Below the pieces are notes generated by a model that saw only the letters and a list, made by a program, of their open reading frames with translations, was not told the DNA's origin and made no database searches. A DNA stretch of 64,000 bases, taken from assembly GCF_019649055.1 (NCBI RefSeq), contig NW_026570230.1, positions 1,860,001 through 1,924,000 on the forward strand. The letters are read 5' to 3'. The DNA comes from Paramacrobiotus metropolitanus. Lineage: Eukaryota > Tardigrada > Eutardigrada > Parachela > Macrobiotidae. Shown here in pieces: positions 29,482-39,993 of this stretch. Within the stretch, counting starts at the first letter, position 1. Every line of letters begins with the position of its first letter. The position numbers and the translations under genes were made by a program.

Positions 29482-30707
29482 TCACACTGACTCTCCAGCT
29501 GAACCTGAAATTGCCGCGTTGCGCTGCAAGCGCATCTCTTCGTTTCTGTACATTTTGACCGATCCAGACAGTACTTTCGATAGAAACACAGGATTTCGCC
29601 TGCACAAGCGGAGAATCTCCGCTCGGTAGTCGTCTTTCAGTCCAAGAAAAATAACCTGAAAGGTCACCGGCTGAAACACTGCTATACAATAAATGGAATA
29701 AATCGTCTCAATACTGCTCTTTTATATTGTATATTGCAATACATACTCGTATATTACACTGCTCATTTGCTGTTTGCAGGTGAATGAAGGTACAACATAC
29801 AGAATCACCTACCGGGGTGCTGGTGTATCCCAGCATGGCAAATACAGCCAGCCACAGTGCCGTTACCGGCATCAGCACTTCATGGTCGTCGATAATCGGG
29901 GTGGCGGTGGTCGTAATGGGCATGACCAAACCACACACCATGCTCCATAAGAACGAAATACACATGGTATGCGCGGTTCGTAATCGTTTACTGGTCATCT
30001 GGTTGGTGCGTTTCGGCGAATCATGTGATGTAATCGCGTGGACCTTTCTTTTCGCTAATAATTTAGAGTATAACGAAATGTAAGATATCGCGGTAAAAGC
30101 GGCTGGCCCATAGAATCCAACCGCCATGATAAGCGTTCCGAATTTTCCAACGGGGAAAGCACTAGTACAGTTACCTAGCGGTGTCGGCTCATACGACATT
30201 CCCAAGCTAAAACAACCAATTAGCGCCAAAATCGCCGCTGAACTCCACAAAACGACACTAACGGTCAGCTCTTTCTTTTTCAAGGAAAACTTCGGTAGCA
30301 ATGCGGCCTTAGTAAAGCGACGATTCGGTTAACAGCGATGTACATTTCAAACCAGTTTCCGGTATACCGCAAGGTCATCAGTATCCATACGGTGATTTGA
30401 CAAGTTTGGATACCTGGCTGCCTTTGGCTGATGGCTTTGGCGTAGATTTGCAAACTTAATACGGGATAACTGATGCACAACAAAGCAGAGTGTACGATGC
30501 TAAACAGTTGGCGATGAGGATTCCACAACCTCTTGACAGTTTGCGGTTGGATGCAATGACGATAACGAGTAGGAAATTTCCTATACCTCCTCCCAATGAT
30601 AATAACAGGTATATTGATAGCCATGCAATAACCGTTCTTACGGGAAGATGGACATCGGAGCTGTTATATGCAGTGTTGGCTACAAAGGTCGTGTTTGACA
30701 ACGACAT
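29482..30707 (-). pseudogene. Rhodopsin-like GPCR 6, two frame breaks (pseudogene or sequence error)
   Basis: Exon 1 spans 30707-29813 and exon 2 29655-29482. It begins MSLSNTTFVANTAYNSSDVHLP, like GPCRs 1-3. The frame shifts in TM2 (near 30,490-30,500, before CISYPVLSLQIYA) and again after TM3 (near 30,295-30,305, between LLRPHCYR and KFSLKKKEL). The rest is well preserved: LGNCTSAF, MCISFLWSMVCGLVMPI, GYTSTP. Exon 2 is open (VIFLGLKDDYRAEILRLCRR to GESV). Exon 1 is 895 nt, consistent with loss of two single bases from 897. There is no in-frame nonsense codon, so two consensus errors would be enough to explain the damage. Whether it is a real pseudogene is open. Confidence 0.8.
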
Positions 30708-31373
30708 GCAGCTAAAATGTGTGCTCGCATACATCTACCTTAAATTACAGATAAAGACGCAGTGATCAGCGGCTGAAAACTTGTTTGTTAAGGCTGCGTT
30801 TTGCGCATTCGCTCGATTTCCGTTAAGAGAAAGTAATAACAATATATTATGCACGTCATATATTTTCAAGTTCTGCTTGAATCCATCATCACAAAGCTTG
30901 TTAATCGGCTCCCGAAGTCTCCATATACAAAGCAGTTTCCAATAAATATATCGCGTGGCTTCCGGTTGTGCATGTGCAGTACAATTCGTTCCGCGGCGTA
31001 GTACATCGACATCGCTTCCGGGCCATGACATTAGTAACAATTTATCGAAAAGTAGTGATATATTGCCATTCCAGAAACTAGGAGTATCTGGTGTCGGAAG
31101 TATTTAATTATCAGATAATAACTTAACCGTGCGTATATCGAATTTTTAGCTGCCCACGCAGCTGTAGCTGCTTTTACTAAATTTCATGATGGTTCGCCGC
31201 ATTAGCGTCATCAACTGATGCTTTTTACACCGTAAACCATGATGCAGTTTAAATACCGAGCAAATCTTCGGTCCCTAGTACCGAGACTGTCGTGTAAGCA
31301 CATAACGGCGTTTTACGACATTCAATCCAGAATTGTAGGCCGAAACAGCGTAGCAACGTGCACTGAATCTGGG

Positions 31374-32477
31374 TTAGTCGAGAACGTTGGTCTTGTGGTG
31401 GGAGCGGGTCCCATCGGGTCTGGAATCGGTTCCCGATCCTATCTTGGTGGTAATGCGCATAGACCTTCTGCCACACAGTCGAAACAATTCCGCTCTATAG
31501 TCCTCTTTCATCAGAAGAAAGATTATCTAAAAGGTCAAGTTTTGGTATTTCAACACAAAACAACGCAGCTCATTCTATCTTACCGGCGTGGTGCTGTAGC
31601 CAATCATAGGGATACCGGCAATCCACAGCGCTGTCATTGGTTTCACGACGTCTTGAGCACTATGATCCGGCGGGATCATCACCGCCAAAACCGGTCCCAC
31701 CATGAAACACACCGTGCTCCACAGGAACGACAAGCACAGCGTGTTGGCGGTAATGATGCGCTTCCTCTCCACTCGGGGATTCCGCTCGTGACCTTCATTA
31801 TTGACGGCATTCCTGGTTTTTCGGATTAAAATCTTTACATAAACAATTACATACGATATCGCCGTAAAAGTTGCTGGCCCATACGACCCGATAAGAAGGG
31901 TCACAAATCCCGGCCGTCCTTGTGGAAAGGGTGTACACTGTCCCAGCGGTGTAGGTGCATAGATCATGCCAAAATCAAAACACCCTAACACGGACAAAAT
32001 CCCGGCAGAGCACCACAGTACACCGATAACCACCATCTCTTTCGTCTTTGCCGAGAAGGCGCTGTATCCATGCGGTATGCATAATGCCACGACGCGATTA
32101 ACGGCAATGTACATGTCCATCCAGTTGCCGGCATACCGGCCGGTCATCATGATCCACATGATAATTTTGCAGTCTTTCGGATTCAGTTCCCAGCGGTTGA
32201 TCTGGCGTGCGTAGATAGTTATGCCCAGGATCGGGAAGGAGATGGAGCACAACAGCACGTAGGAGGCCAGACAGTGGGCAATGAGCAGGCCACATCCTGT
32301 GCGCAGTTTACGACTGGATGCGATTACGATAACGATGACCAGGTTGCCGATAGCTCCTCCGAAGGATAATATTAAATAAATTGGCAACCATTCTTGGAGC
32401 TGACGGAGGGAAATATAGACGGTGGTAGTGTTGTACTGTTGGATGAGAAAGGTCACGTTGAATTGTGTCGCAGACAT
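31374..32477 (-). CDS. Rhodopsin-like GPCR 7
   Basis: Intact two-exon receptor, 348 aa. Exon 1 is 32477-31584 (298 codons, ending GYSTTP), a 57-bp phase-0 intron follows, and exon 2 is 31526-31374 (IIFLLMKEDYRAELFRLCGRR, tail ending NVLD). N-terminus MSATQFNVTF with N-glycosylation motifs. TM1 is FGGAIGNLVIVIVIASSRKL. The Cys pair is NPKDCKI and LGQCTPF, and TM3 ends YIAVNRVVALCIPHGYSAF. The extracellular loop before TM7 differs from the others (MIPPDHSAQDVVKP). First gene of the minus-strand array. Confidence 0.9.
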
Positions 32478-33689
32478 GTTTTGCTATTCACGGTTTTAAG
32501 TTAATGCAAAGAGTATACAGATATATACGAGCAGGCATAGATGGTTGACATTTAAACCCAAATTATAAGACGAAATTGTCCCATTTAATGTTCTTTATAA
32601 TCATCTCGTGCGCGTTATAACCTACGTCTAAAAGTACCGTGTAAAAACGGGTTCAAACTTGATATCCATGTTGTTCAATGGAAGGGACACCTGCTGAGCT
32701 TTTGACGTACTAGACGCTAATGGATTTCCTGTTGTGCCAGTGTGGGACTGTGGGTTACCGTCGGATTGTTTGACTCGTAAGATGCACTTACAGGTCGCGT
32801 TAGGCATATAAGTGCGTGGAGCCGCATGGCGAACAATAGCCATAACAATTTCAGTTAGGGTTATTTCTGAACATATTTCAATTATAGATCTATTACAATT
32901 CAGCAAAACAATAATATTCTGGTGGTCCTCCAAATGCCACACTCCACCCCGGTTCGCCAGGTAGCACTTTTTTGACGTGTGTTGCGCAGACCCGAGACGT
33001 GACGGCGACAGTATGTTTAAGTAGAGTTATCGCGCAATGTTTGACGTTAATTGGTACGTCTGGAGTACGTAGACTACGTAAAATTACAACGAAATTGTTA
33101 CAATTAAAACACATCCGTCCTGGCTTTGTATTTTGACGGTGCTCGGCACATGTAATCCATGAATGCCTTTTTACGAAATCGAACCGGGCACGTAATTAAT
33201 AATTGTGCATTTGCGCTGTATTTAGAATGTACATCATGAGTCATGATAAACTCCATAATGCGATGTTACTTCTGTTATGAACAAGTATATACAATTGTAT
33301 GCATACGCAAACTCATACCGAGTAGTGTTTGTTTCTTGGACAAAAACTTAGAAATCAGTCTGTTTGAGTTGTACTTTGCCTCTCGCGAAGATTAAACACG
33401 ATTTTATCAAATTTTCCGTCACAATATTTTCTGATTTGTATTGTTATATGAAGCACCCAAGTCAAGTTGTTCTAGTCATAATAAAATACTAAACAGTATA
33501 AAATCACTAGAAGACTTTTGCGAACAACTAGTACATAAACGCTTCGTGATATTGCAATACAATTTTAATAGCAAGTTAGAAATACCCAAAACCGAATTAA
33601 GCTGCATATCGGCGGCAAATGCAGATAAGCTGAAGGGTCAGCAAATCCATGGATCAGCTAGCTGGAGCTCTAAATACACGACAGGATCG
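32478..33689. other. Spacer between GPCR 7 and the ligand-binding-domain gene
   Basis: Minus-strand ORFs at 32,628-32,942 and 32,893-33,114 overlap in different frames and show no recognised domain. Nothing else seen. Confidence 0.35.
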
Positions 33690-35232
33690 TCAGAATAAAT
33701 CGTACCCATGCTGACGCAGGAAGACCAATAGGGGCGTTACCGTGGAATTGGGCGTGGACGTCGTATTGAAAGTGGGAATAAAATCCGCTGGAGGCTCAAT
33801 GAACGGCGAAGGAGTGAATGTCGCGTTAAATAACGCCTCCGTTTCTTTAGTTGCCCGCATGGCCACAATGGCAGCATTGAGACGCGCCATGGTTTCCGGA
33901 GCTGTATGTAGCAAAAATCAGCCATGATTTTTGAGCGCTTTGGTAAGAAAGTAGTAATGCGTATCATGATTATAATCATCTTACGAGAGAGAAGCGATGT
34001 ATTTCTTTTTATAAAACTTAAGACATATCGACTGCTTTCGAGCGGTTTTCTCATTGTTTCACGTACCGCTTTTCACCGCAAAACTGGAGAAAACCGGCAG
34101 TGGAGTGGACGCGCCCTGCATAGTGTCCAGAAACAAATCCGGGTACTTCGGATCTCTTATGGCTGTGTCAACAACGGGCGTTCGTCCGACCAGAGTCGTT
34201 TTGCCATCCTGAACGGCTTTCAGTGCATCAGCCAGTGTTCCGGGCTGCGCACTGTCACCTTGTGGCGGTCCTAACTGACCGGATACTGGATAATTTCCTG
34301 GTTGCGCCTATTTAAACAAAAATAATAATTTCAGCAATTACCGCTGTGCCTGTGGCACCATATTGCTGCTAGTCCTCTCTTTATTCACCTGTGGTACAAC
34401 GTATTATTAGGTAATCAAAAAAACAACGGCAAATAGCGTGCTACAATTACCGGCAAATAGGCTCAAGGCCGTCATCGGCAAATAGGCTTAGTCATCGTTA
34501 TAGATAACGTACGGTACAAATATAACACTGCATCGCGCTGATTTTCGTATAAAAAGGTTAATACTCTACTACTAGTTTTTCATAAAGGTCATGCTGCATC
34601 ACTGCTAAAAGTCTACCTATGTGACGTGATTTAGGCATGAAAGTGCAACGTACCTGCATTGTTTGTTGCGTTGGTGTGGTGCTGAGAACGGATACCGTGG
34701 TGACATCCATCTTTTTCTTATTCCTCACTTGTATAACATGAGAGCCCCAAATCGGATATGTGAAATGTAGATCGCCACTGAAAACGCCGTCATTTTCCAC
34801 AGCCGCCGCAAAAATGTCGAGATTGTATTTCTGCATAATATATGCATATAAAAAGATTGCAGCAGATTAGTTATTATCAGCAGGCTGTGGTTAAAATAAA
34901 GGTACATACTCGATCCATAATCCAGTTTTTCGCTTCGGTGAAGTCATGAGCAAAAGTAATATTATCCAGATCCAGATTTAATGCTCCATATTGCGCGAAA
35001 CGTTTCAGGAGATTCGGTATAAATCCTGTTTTATCCTTGTTGAATAGGTATGGAATCTGCAAGAATATATCGTGCGCTGCAAAACTCAAGCCAGTTTGTA
35101 TTGAGATTATTTTGCTACCTCCACAGTAACGATCTTCAGCTTCTTGTCAATCGGATATATGGACGTAAACTGGGCAAAGCCGGTACTAACAATTGTCACG
35201 CATAGTAAAGCAAACAGAATATTCCGCGACAT
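33690..35232 (-). CDS. Secreted two-lobed ligand-binding protein, iGluR-LBD / family-3 solute-binding-like
   Basis: Five exons whose phases all agree: 35232-35119, 35056-34910, 34830-34654, 34307-34067, 33901-33690; 296 aa. It starts with a signal peptide (MSRNILFALLCVTIVSTGFA). Then KLKIVTVE|IPYLFNKDKTGFIPNLLKRFA matches the start of the S1 lobe of ionotropic glutamate receptors and SBP_bac_3 proteins, followed by KYNLDIFAAAVENDG and DLHFTYPIWGSHVI, the usual hinge-side pattern. A Pro/Gln-rich linker replaces the pore segments. S2 follows: LADALKAVQDGKTTLVGRTP, VVDTAIRD, PVFSSFAVKS and MARLNAAIVAMRATKETEALF. No transmembrane helix is visible between or after the lobes, so the product should be soluble and extracellular. 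The Arg that binds the amino-acid carboxylate in S1 of glutamate receptors is not conserved. Tail rich in Pro/Thr/Phe with NATF and NSTV sites. Fold assignment is by pattern, not by search. Confidence 0.72.
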
Positions 35233-36600
35233 TGTGGCTAGTAGGAAAGTGTAAATCTTAAGAAAATGGTATAAGAGATTGCTAAACTATGTAATAGTAA
35301 CCGCCAATACGCCATGTGCAACTACATTTGGGGTTCTTAAAGCATTTCTCGTGAGATTTCTGGAGATTCAGCAGAAAACGTGAAGTAGGCCACGATATAA
35401 CGTGCGCGACGGAAATCGGTGCAGTAATGCTGATGGGGCATCTTACAGGTTCCGGTTTTTCTAAGAAGTGAAAACGACTTCCGGTACATACGCCGCGCTT
35501 TGTGCAGTTAACTGAAAACTTCAAACGTCAATTGATTCACGTGTTACCGAAATTGAAGTGGGGACAGATTTACGTTCGAAACCGCATTTATGCTGATTTA
35601 ATGACAAAAACCAGGTTGCGAGAAGCCGGGTTTGCTTGGCGATCGTGACCGATCAACATACAAGGTACGAGTACACCTACGTACGTTAGGGAACACGACT
35701 GTACTTCTGCACGTTCATTTTCAAGGTTGTAAGCTTTATGACTTAATTAAATGTATTTGCTAATGCATTTAGCCACATTAAATATATCAGCTCGTGACAA
35801 TCATGCACTGCACTTTGTACAAGTACAGCAGAAAGTACGTACAAATTATATAATACAAATGTACAATGTCCAGTGTAATGCGGCATACGTTAACAAAAAA
35901 CGAGTCCCGGGTTATATCTACGATATATAGATATATATGGCTTGTATATATAGTTTACTATTTCAACTAAGCCGGCAGCAGAATTCGTTTACGCTACAGA
36001 ATTCCTTACAACCGTACTTAATTTTATGCAGCCATTGTTTTGATAATGATGGGCGTAAATGGTTTCAGTTAAACAATTTTCTGAGGCTACATCGTCGTGG
36101 AACGACGTTAAAGTTGTTAATAAACAAGTTAGCGAGCCACCTGTTTGCGAATTACCAGTGCTTTTCTCAAGCGAATTTATGTAGCTGGCCGTAAACGGGT
36201 GGGAGTTTGACAAAAAGTCTGGCCGCATAAAAGCAACCGTGACACGAAAATAAACATTTGTTTAAGTCTGTATTACTCGTTCGGTAAAGCCGGGTATGAT
36301 GGTTGGTAACAAAGCACAAATCCACAATGAAATTCCTATATCCAAAGGGATCGGGATTATGTAATTCTGCACGATAGCAATTCCGCATCTTGTTTACAGA
36401 CTGCAGCATCAGCATGTTTGGATACTCATCTCTTTTCGTTTGTTTTGTTGTTAGTGGGACGTGAGTGTTTAATAATGTGATCATTGCGATGTGGTGACCT
36501 CAAAAGACAGTTTGGTTATTAACAGACATTACATATACAGTCTGTATACTGTGTTGCTGTAAGTTCTGTGCGCGCTGTAATTAATACACTTATATAAAAG
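35233..36600. other. Spacer between the ligand-binding gene and gustatory-receptor gene 1
   Basis: AT-rich runs near 35,915-35,945. Several short ORFs on both strands overlap one another and none shows a recognisable domain. Both flanking genes are transcribed outward from here, so it should hold both promoters. Confidence 0.35.
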
Positions 36601-38064
36601 ATGGCCGCTTCTACGTCAGTGAAACATCACCTAGTTGACCTTTGCCGTCCCCTGCTTCTTCTTATGAGTATAGGTGGCTGTTTTTACCATACTGATGATT
36701 TTTTTAAAGACAACGTTGCAAGCCCCAAGTTACTGGAAGACAGCTCGTCAGTGAAGGAAAAACCTCGCAAATGCAACATCAGTCGCTACTGGAATTGGAC
36801 GGCAGTGACCATACTGATTGTCTACTTTGGAAAATATTTGTGGAATTTTCAAAGTTTACTGCGCGAAATGGGGAATCCACTAAGCGGCAGCAATCTATCC
36901 GGTTTCGTGTTAACATTGACATTTCTCATCTGGTTCATTCAAGTTGTTTCCTGGCACATTATGTTGATTAATTCATGCCAAACCAAATGTTTCGACAAAC
37001 TGTACATCCAATGGGAAGTACTGCGTTTTAGCTCGAGCGACGCAAACCTTGCTACACAACTGCCACGCAAACGAAACTGGATTGTTATAGCGGCAATTAT
37101 TTTTACCCTACTCAATGTGCAAAGTATTTGGTCGGCTGTACTGATCGACAATGGGACATTCGATGCGCAGCGGCACATGTTATTTGCTGGAATGGACGGT
37201 TCTGCTCTGAAGACCATCAATATTGTCATTTGTATGGCTGGACATTTTGTTGCGAGTTTTGTTTACATCCTTCCGCTAATGCTCTTTGCACTGTTGGGTG
37301 ACTGCGTTTGTGCCGAATTTGACAGTCTATATAAGCATTTGCAAAGGCATATTACCTCAGATGGCGAAATTATTCATCGGTCAGTGGAGTGGTACCGGCA
37401 AGCTCACGAAAAGCTGTGTGTTCTGATTGAGATGATCGATGAGATATTCGCACCAGTTGTTTTAGTCGGCATTTTTGCGAGTGTACTAGAAATGTTCATG
37501 CTCGTGTTTACCGTGTCGGATTTTTTGACGCACGGACGGTTTACCGCTCTTATCGCCTTTAATGAATTTTTCTGGTTCTCCTTCCATTTTGGTCAAGTGT
37601 GCATCAGTACCGTCATCGGGATAAAGGTCAACAGAGCGGTGAGAATGTGCGTCGAGTCAGTTTAAGGGCGTTTCCCATTATTCGGTTTTGCTGTTGTAGG
37701 CTCACTCCATTCTGCAGTTGCTGTACAAGCTGAATATTCCCAGGTTGAAGCAGTCGGGAGAAATTCCTAGTCTGTCGGTATTTTTGAATAAGCTTACCGG
37801 TAACCATATCGGCTTTACGTGCGGAGGCTTGTTTACCATTGACGCTTCGGCTGTGTTGACTGTAAGCGATTATGCCGTCTCTTTTGTTGAATCTCTGTGG
37901 GGTATAAACACCAGTTCACAACATCTTTGAACGTTTTACAGATATCCGGAACTTATATCACTTACCAGCTTTTGCTGTTTCAATTGCAAAAAGATTTCGG
38001 CTCACCTACCGATACCACCGCCGCTGTGTCTGTATTCGATCAAATTCATAACGTAACAAAGTAG
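36601..38064 (+). CDS. Gustatory-receptor-like seven-transmembrane protein 1
   Basis: Member of the insect-type chemoreceptor (GR/7tm_7) superfamily: ligand-gated cation channels with inverted topology (established for insects). Exons 36601-37638, 37700-37861 and 37942-38064, all phase 0, giving 440 aa. The N-terminus lacks a signal peptide and starts with MAASTSVKHHLVDLCRPLLL. About seven hydrophobic segments are present; the linker KRNWIVIAAIIFTLL and IDNGTFDAQRHMLFAGMDG is shared with the receptor at 63.3 kb. Exons 2-3 carry the family's C-terminal signature: GFTCGGLFTIDASAVLT, then SGTYITYQLLLFQLQ, matching the TYhhhhhQF motif. Short terminal exons with phase-0 introns are typical of GR genes. 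The tail ends QIHNVTK. The gene looks intact. Tastant unknown. Confidence 0.87.
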
Positions 38065-38533
38065 AACAAAATGTACAAAAGTACTGTCTCTCCCCGTATA
38101 AAGGATAACTGTTAACTGTCCATGTACAAAGTACTTCACGAAAAAGTTTTCACTTTTCAGAGCGGTGATAATATGACCGTTTCTCCGCGCTATGCTATCT
38201 GACTTACTGTTGTACGATATTATTTACAAAATGTGTTAAATAATGCAATCGTTATTTTGCATTACATTAAATTTACTGTATGCGATCGAAAGAGGGCAGA
38301 GATTTCGTAATTCTACGCTAGCACTATGCACACGCTTTGGCAAGGCCTAAACAAAGCTGCTAGTAGGCTATCGCATCGAGTAGTTTGGTCTTGAAGTTGT
38401 ATTGTATATTTCTATTCAAATACAAAATTACAAGCTGTTACACGAACGTCAAAAAATCCATAATTTTAATTAGGTTGACCAGCGTTGATTTATCTATGCG
38501 CGCAGCGACAGTCGCAAAGCGAATATGTGTACA

Positions 38534-39517
38534 TAGAGATGGGCAAACTAAAATTAGTCGACTAATTAACGGTTAACTTCGGTTAACCTGACCAAAACTA
38601 AAAAAATTAGTTTAGCAAACTTTGGTAACTAAAAAATTTAGTAAGAAGCTTTTTAGTGACTAAATATTTTAGTCAAGTTGATTTTAGTTACTAAATTTCC
38701 ACGGTTAACAGGTTAACCAAAATTATTTGGTTAGGGCCCTAGCAGACTAAGCCCAAATATACAAAATAAATTCATTGGTGCATTACACTCCTTCCCTGTA
38801 CTCAGTACTAAAATTAGTCGACTAATTAACGGTTAACTTCGGTTAACCTGACCAAAACTAAAAAAATTAGTTTAGCAAACTTTGGTAACTAAAAAATTTA
38901 GTAAGAAGCTTTTTAGTGACTAAATATTTTAGTCAAGTTGATTTTAGTTACTAAATTTCCACGGTTAACCGGTTAACCAAAATTGTTTGGTTAGGGCCCT
39001 AGCAGACTAAGCCCAAATATACAAAATAAATTCATTGGTGCATTACACTCCTTCCCTTCCCCTAATAATCGCCTCAAGTATGATCAAATAGCGAAACTAC
39101 GGACGGACGACTGCAGCAGTACCAGGAGGTGTGTAATGCATCTTGATTTACGGCTATATTATTCCAGTGTCTGAGTGAGCCGCAATTAAATGACTGTTTA
39201 TATACGTGTTCTGTAAAGTTTAAGCTCGTCTGGCTCGGCAACCATAGGCGTACGGCGAAATGAGCAATATATTTTTACAAATGACAATAGCTTGGACGCA
39301 GTAAATTACACTTGATTTGAAAACCGAAAAATTTAACTTTAGTCTCGGTTAACCTTGGTTAACCGGTTAAAAATTTTAACCAACTCGTGGTTAACCGCTA
39401 AGAAATTTAGTCGCCAGCGTTTAGTTGACTAAAAGGTTTAACCAAGTCAGTTTTAGCAACTAAAACTTTTAACCGAGTTTTAGTTTAGTTTAGTCAGTTT
39501 TAGTTTGCCCATCTCTA
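38534..39517. mobile_element. Non-autonomous hAT-type DNA transposon (984 bp)
   Basis: Perfect 20-bp terminal inverted repeats TAGAGATGGGCAAACTAAAA, flanked by an 8-bp target-site duplication TGTGTACA at 38526-38533 and 39518-39525. The TIR sequence and 8-bp duplication are typical of hAT elements. The interior has no transposase ORF. It is AT-rich with many GTTAAC and TTAGTNACTAAA motifs and holds a 250-bp direct duplication, listed separately. It must have been mobilised in trans. Confidence 0.88.
38548..39057. repeat. 250-bp direct tandem duplication inside the hAT element
   Basis: The copy at about 38548-38797 recurs at 38808-39057 with an offset of 260 bases and only a few differences (for example GGTTAACAGG against GGTTAACCGG, and AATTATTT against AATTGTTT). 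A 10-base spacer separates them. Confidence 0.9.
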
Positions 39518-39525
39518 TGTGTACA

Positions 39526-39993
39526 CACTAATACACAGAGTTACCTTGGTAGCTGATCCTTTTATCTTTCACATGTGAGACTGCCGAAAACAGCTTTTTT
39601 GCCTAAAAGCATGCAAATTACCTAGTCAATATGCGTGAAAATAGTAGTACAGTACTTTAGAATGCGGCACCTAACGACATCGATCTGTGAAGCAAAATTC
39701 GCACAATACTGTAATTTGTTGAGACAGATGTGGTCATCCGAGCGACATTTCACCTTTTAATAATTATTATTATAATGTTTATTTCTAATAAGAATTAGAA
39801 ATAAACACAGTACATCATTTTAAACCGCTAGAAATTATGGCCTTGACAACTTCTCAACATACAACTTCCAACACAACGAGAGCAAAATGTCAACGAATAT
39901 GAAAAAAATAAAACTGCATGATTATCTATCCCCTTCCCCCGTCCAACGTTCCATACGTAATGCGGCGTACACATTCATCCCGGTAAAGCACTG
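39526..39993. other. Spacer between the hAT element and the minus-strand Kelch gene
   Basis: No gene seen. A short AT-rich inverted repeat (TGTTTATTTCTAAT / ATTAGAAATAAACA with a four-base loop) lies near 39,776-39,807. Confidence 0.35.

Noticed and set aside
15105-29665. AAAGGTCA motifs repeated near the 5' ends and tail exons of the GPCR genes, like nuclear-receptor half-sites
   Set aside because: At the 5' ends they encode the conserved NVTF residues (GTGACCTTT on the coding strand). At the tail exons they are the pyrimidine tract TGACCTTTCAG of the acceptor. Splicing and coding explain them.
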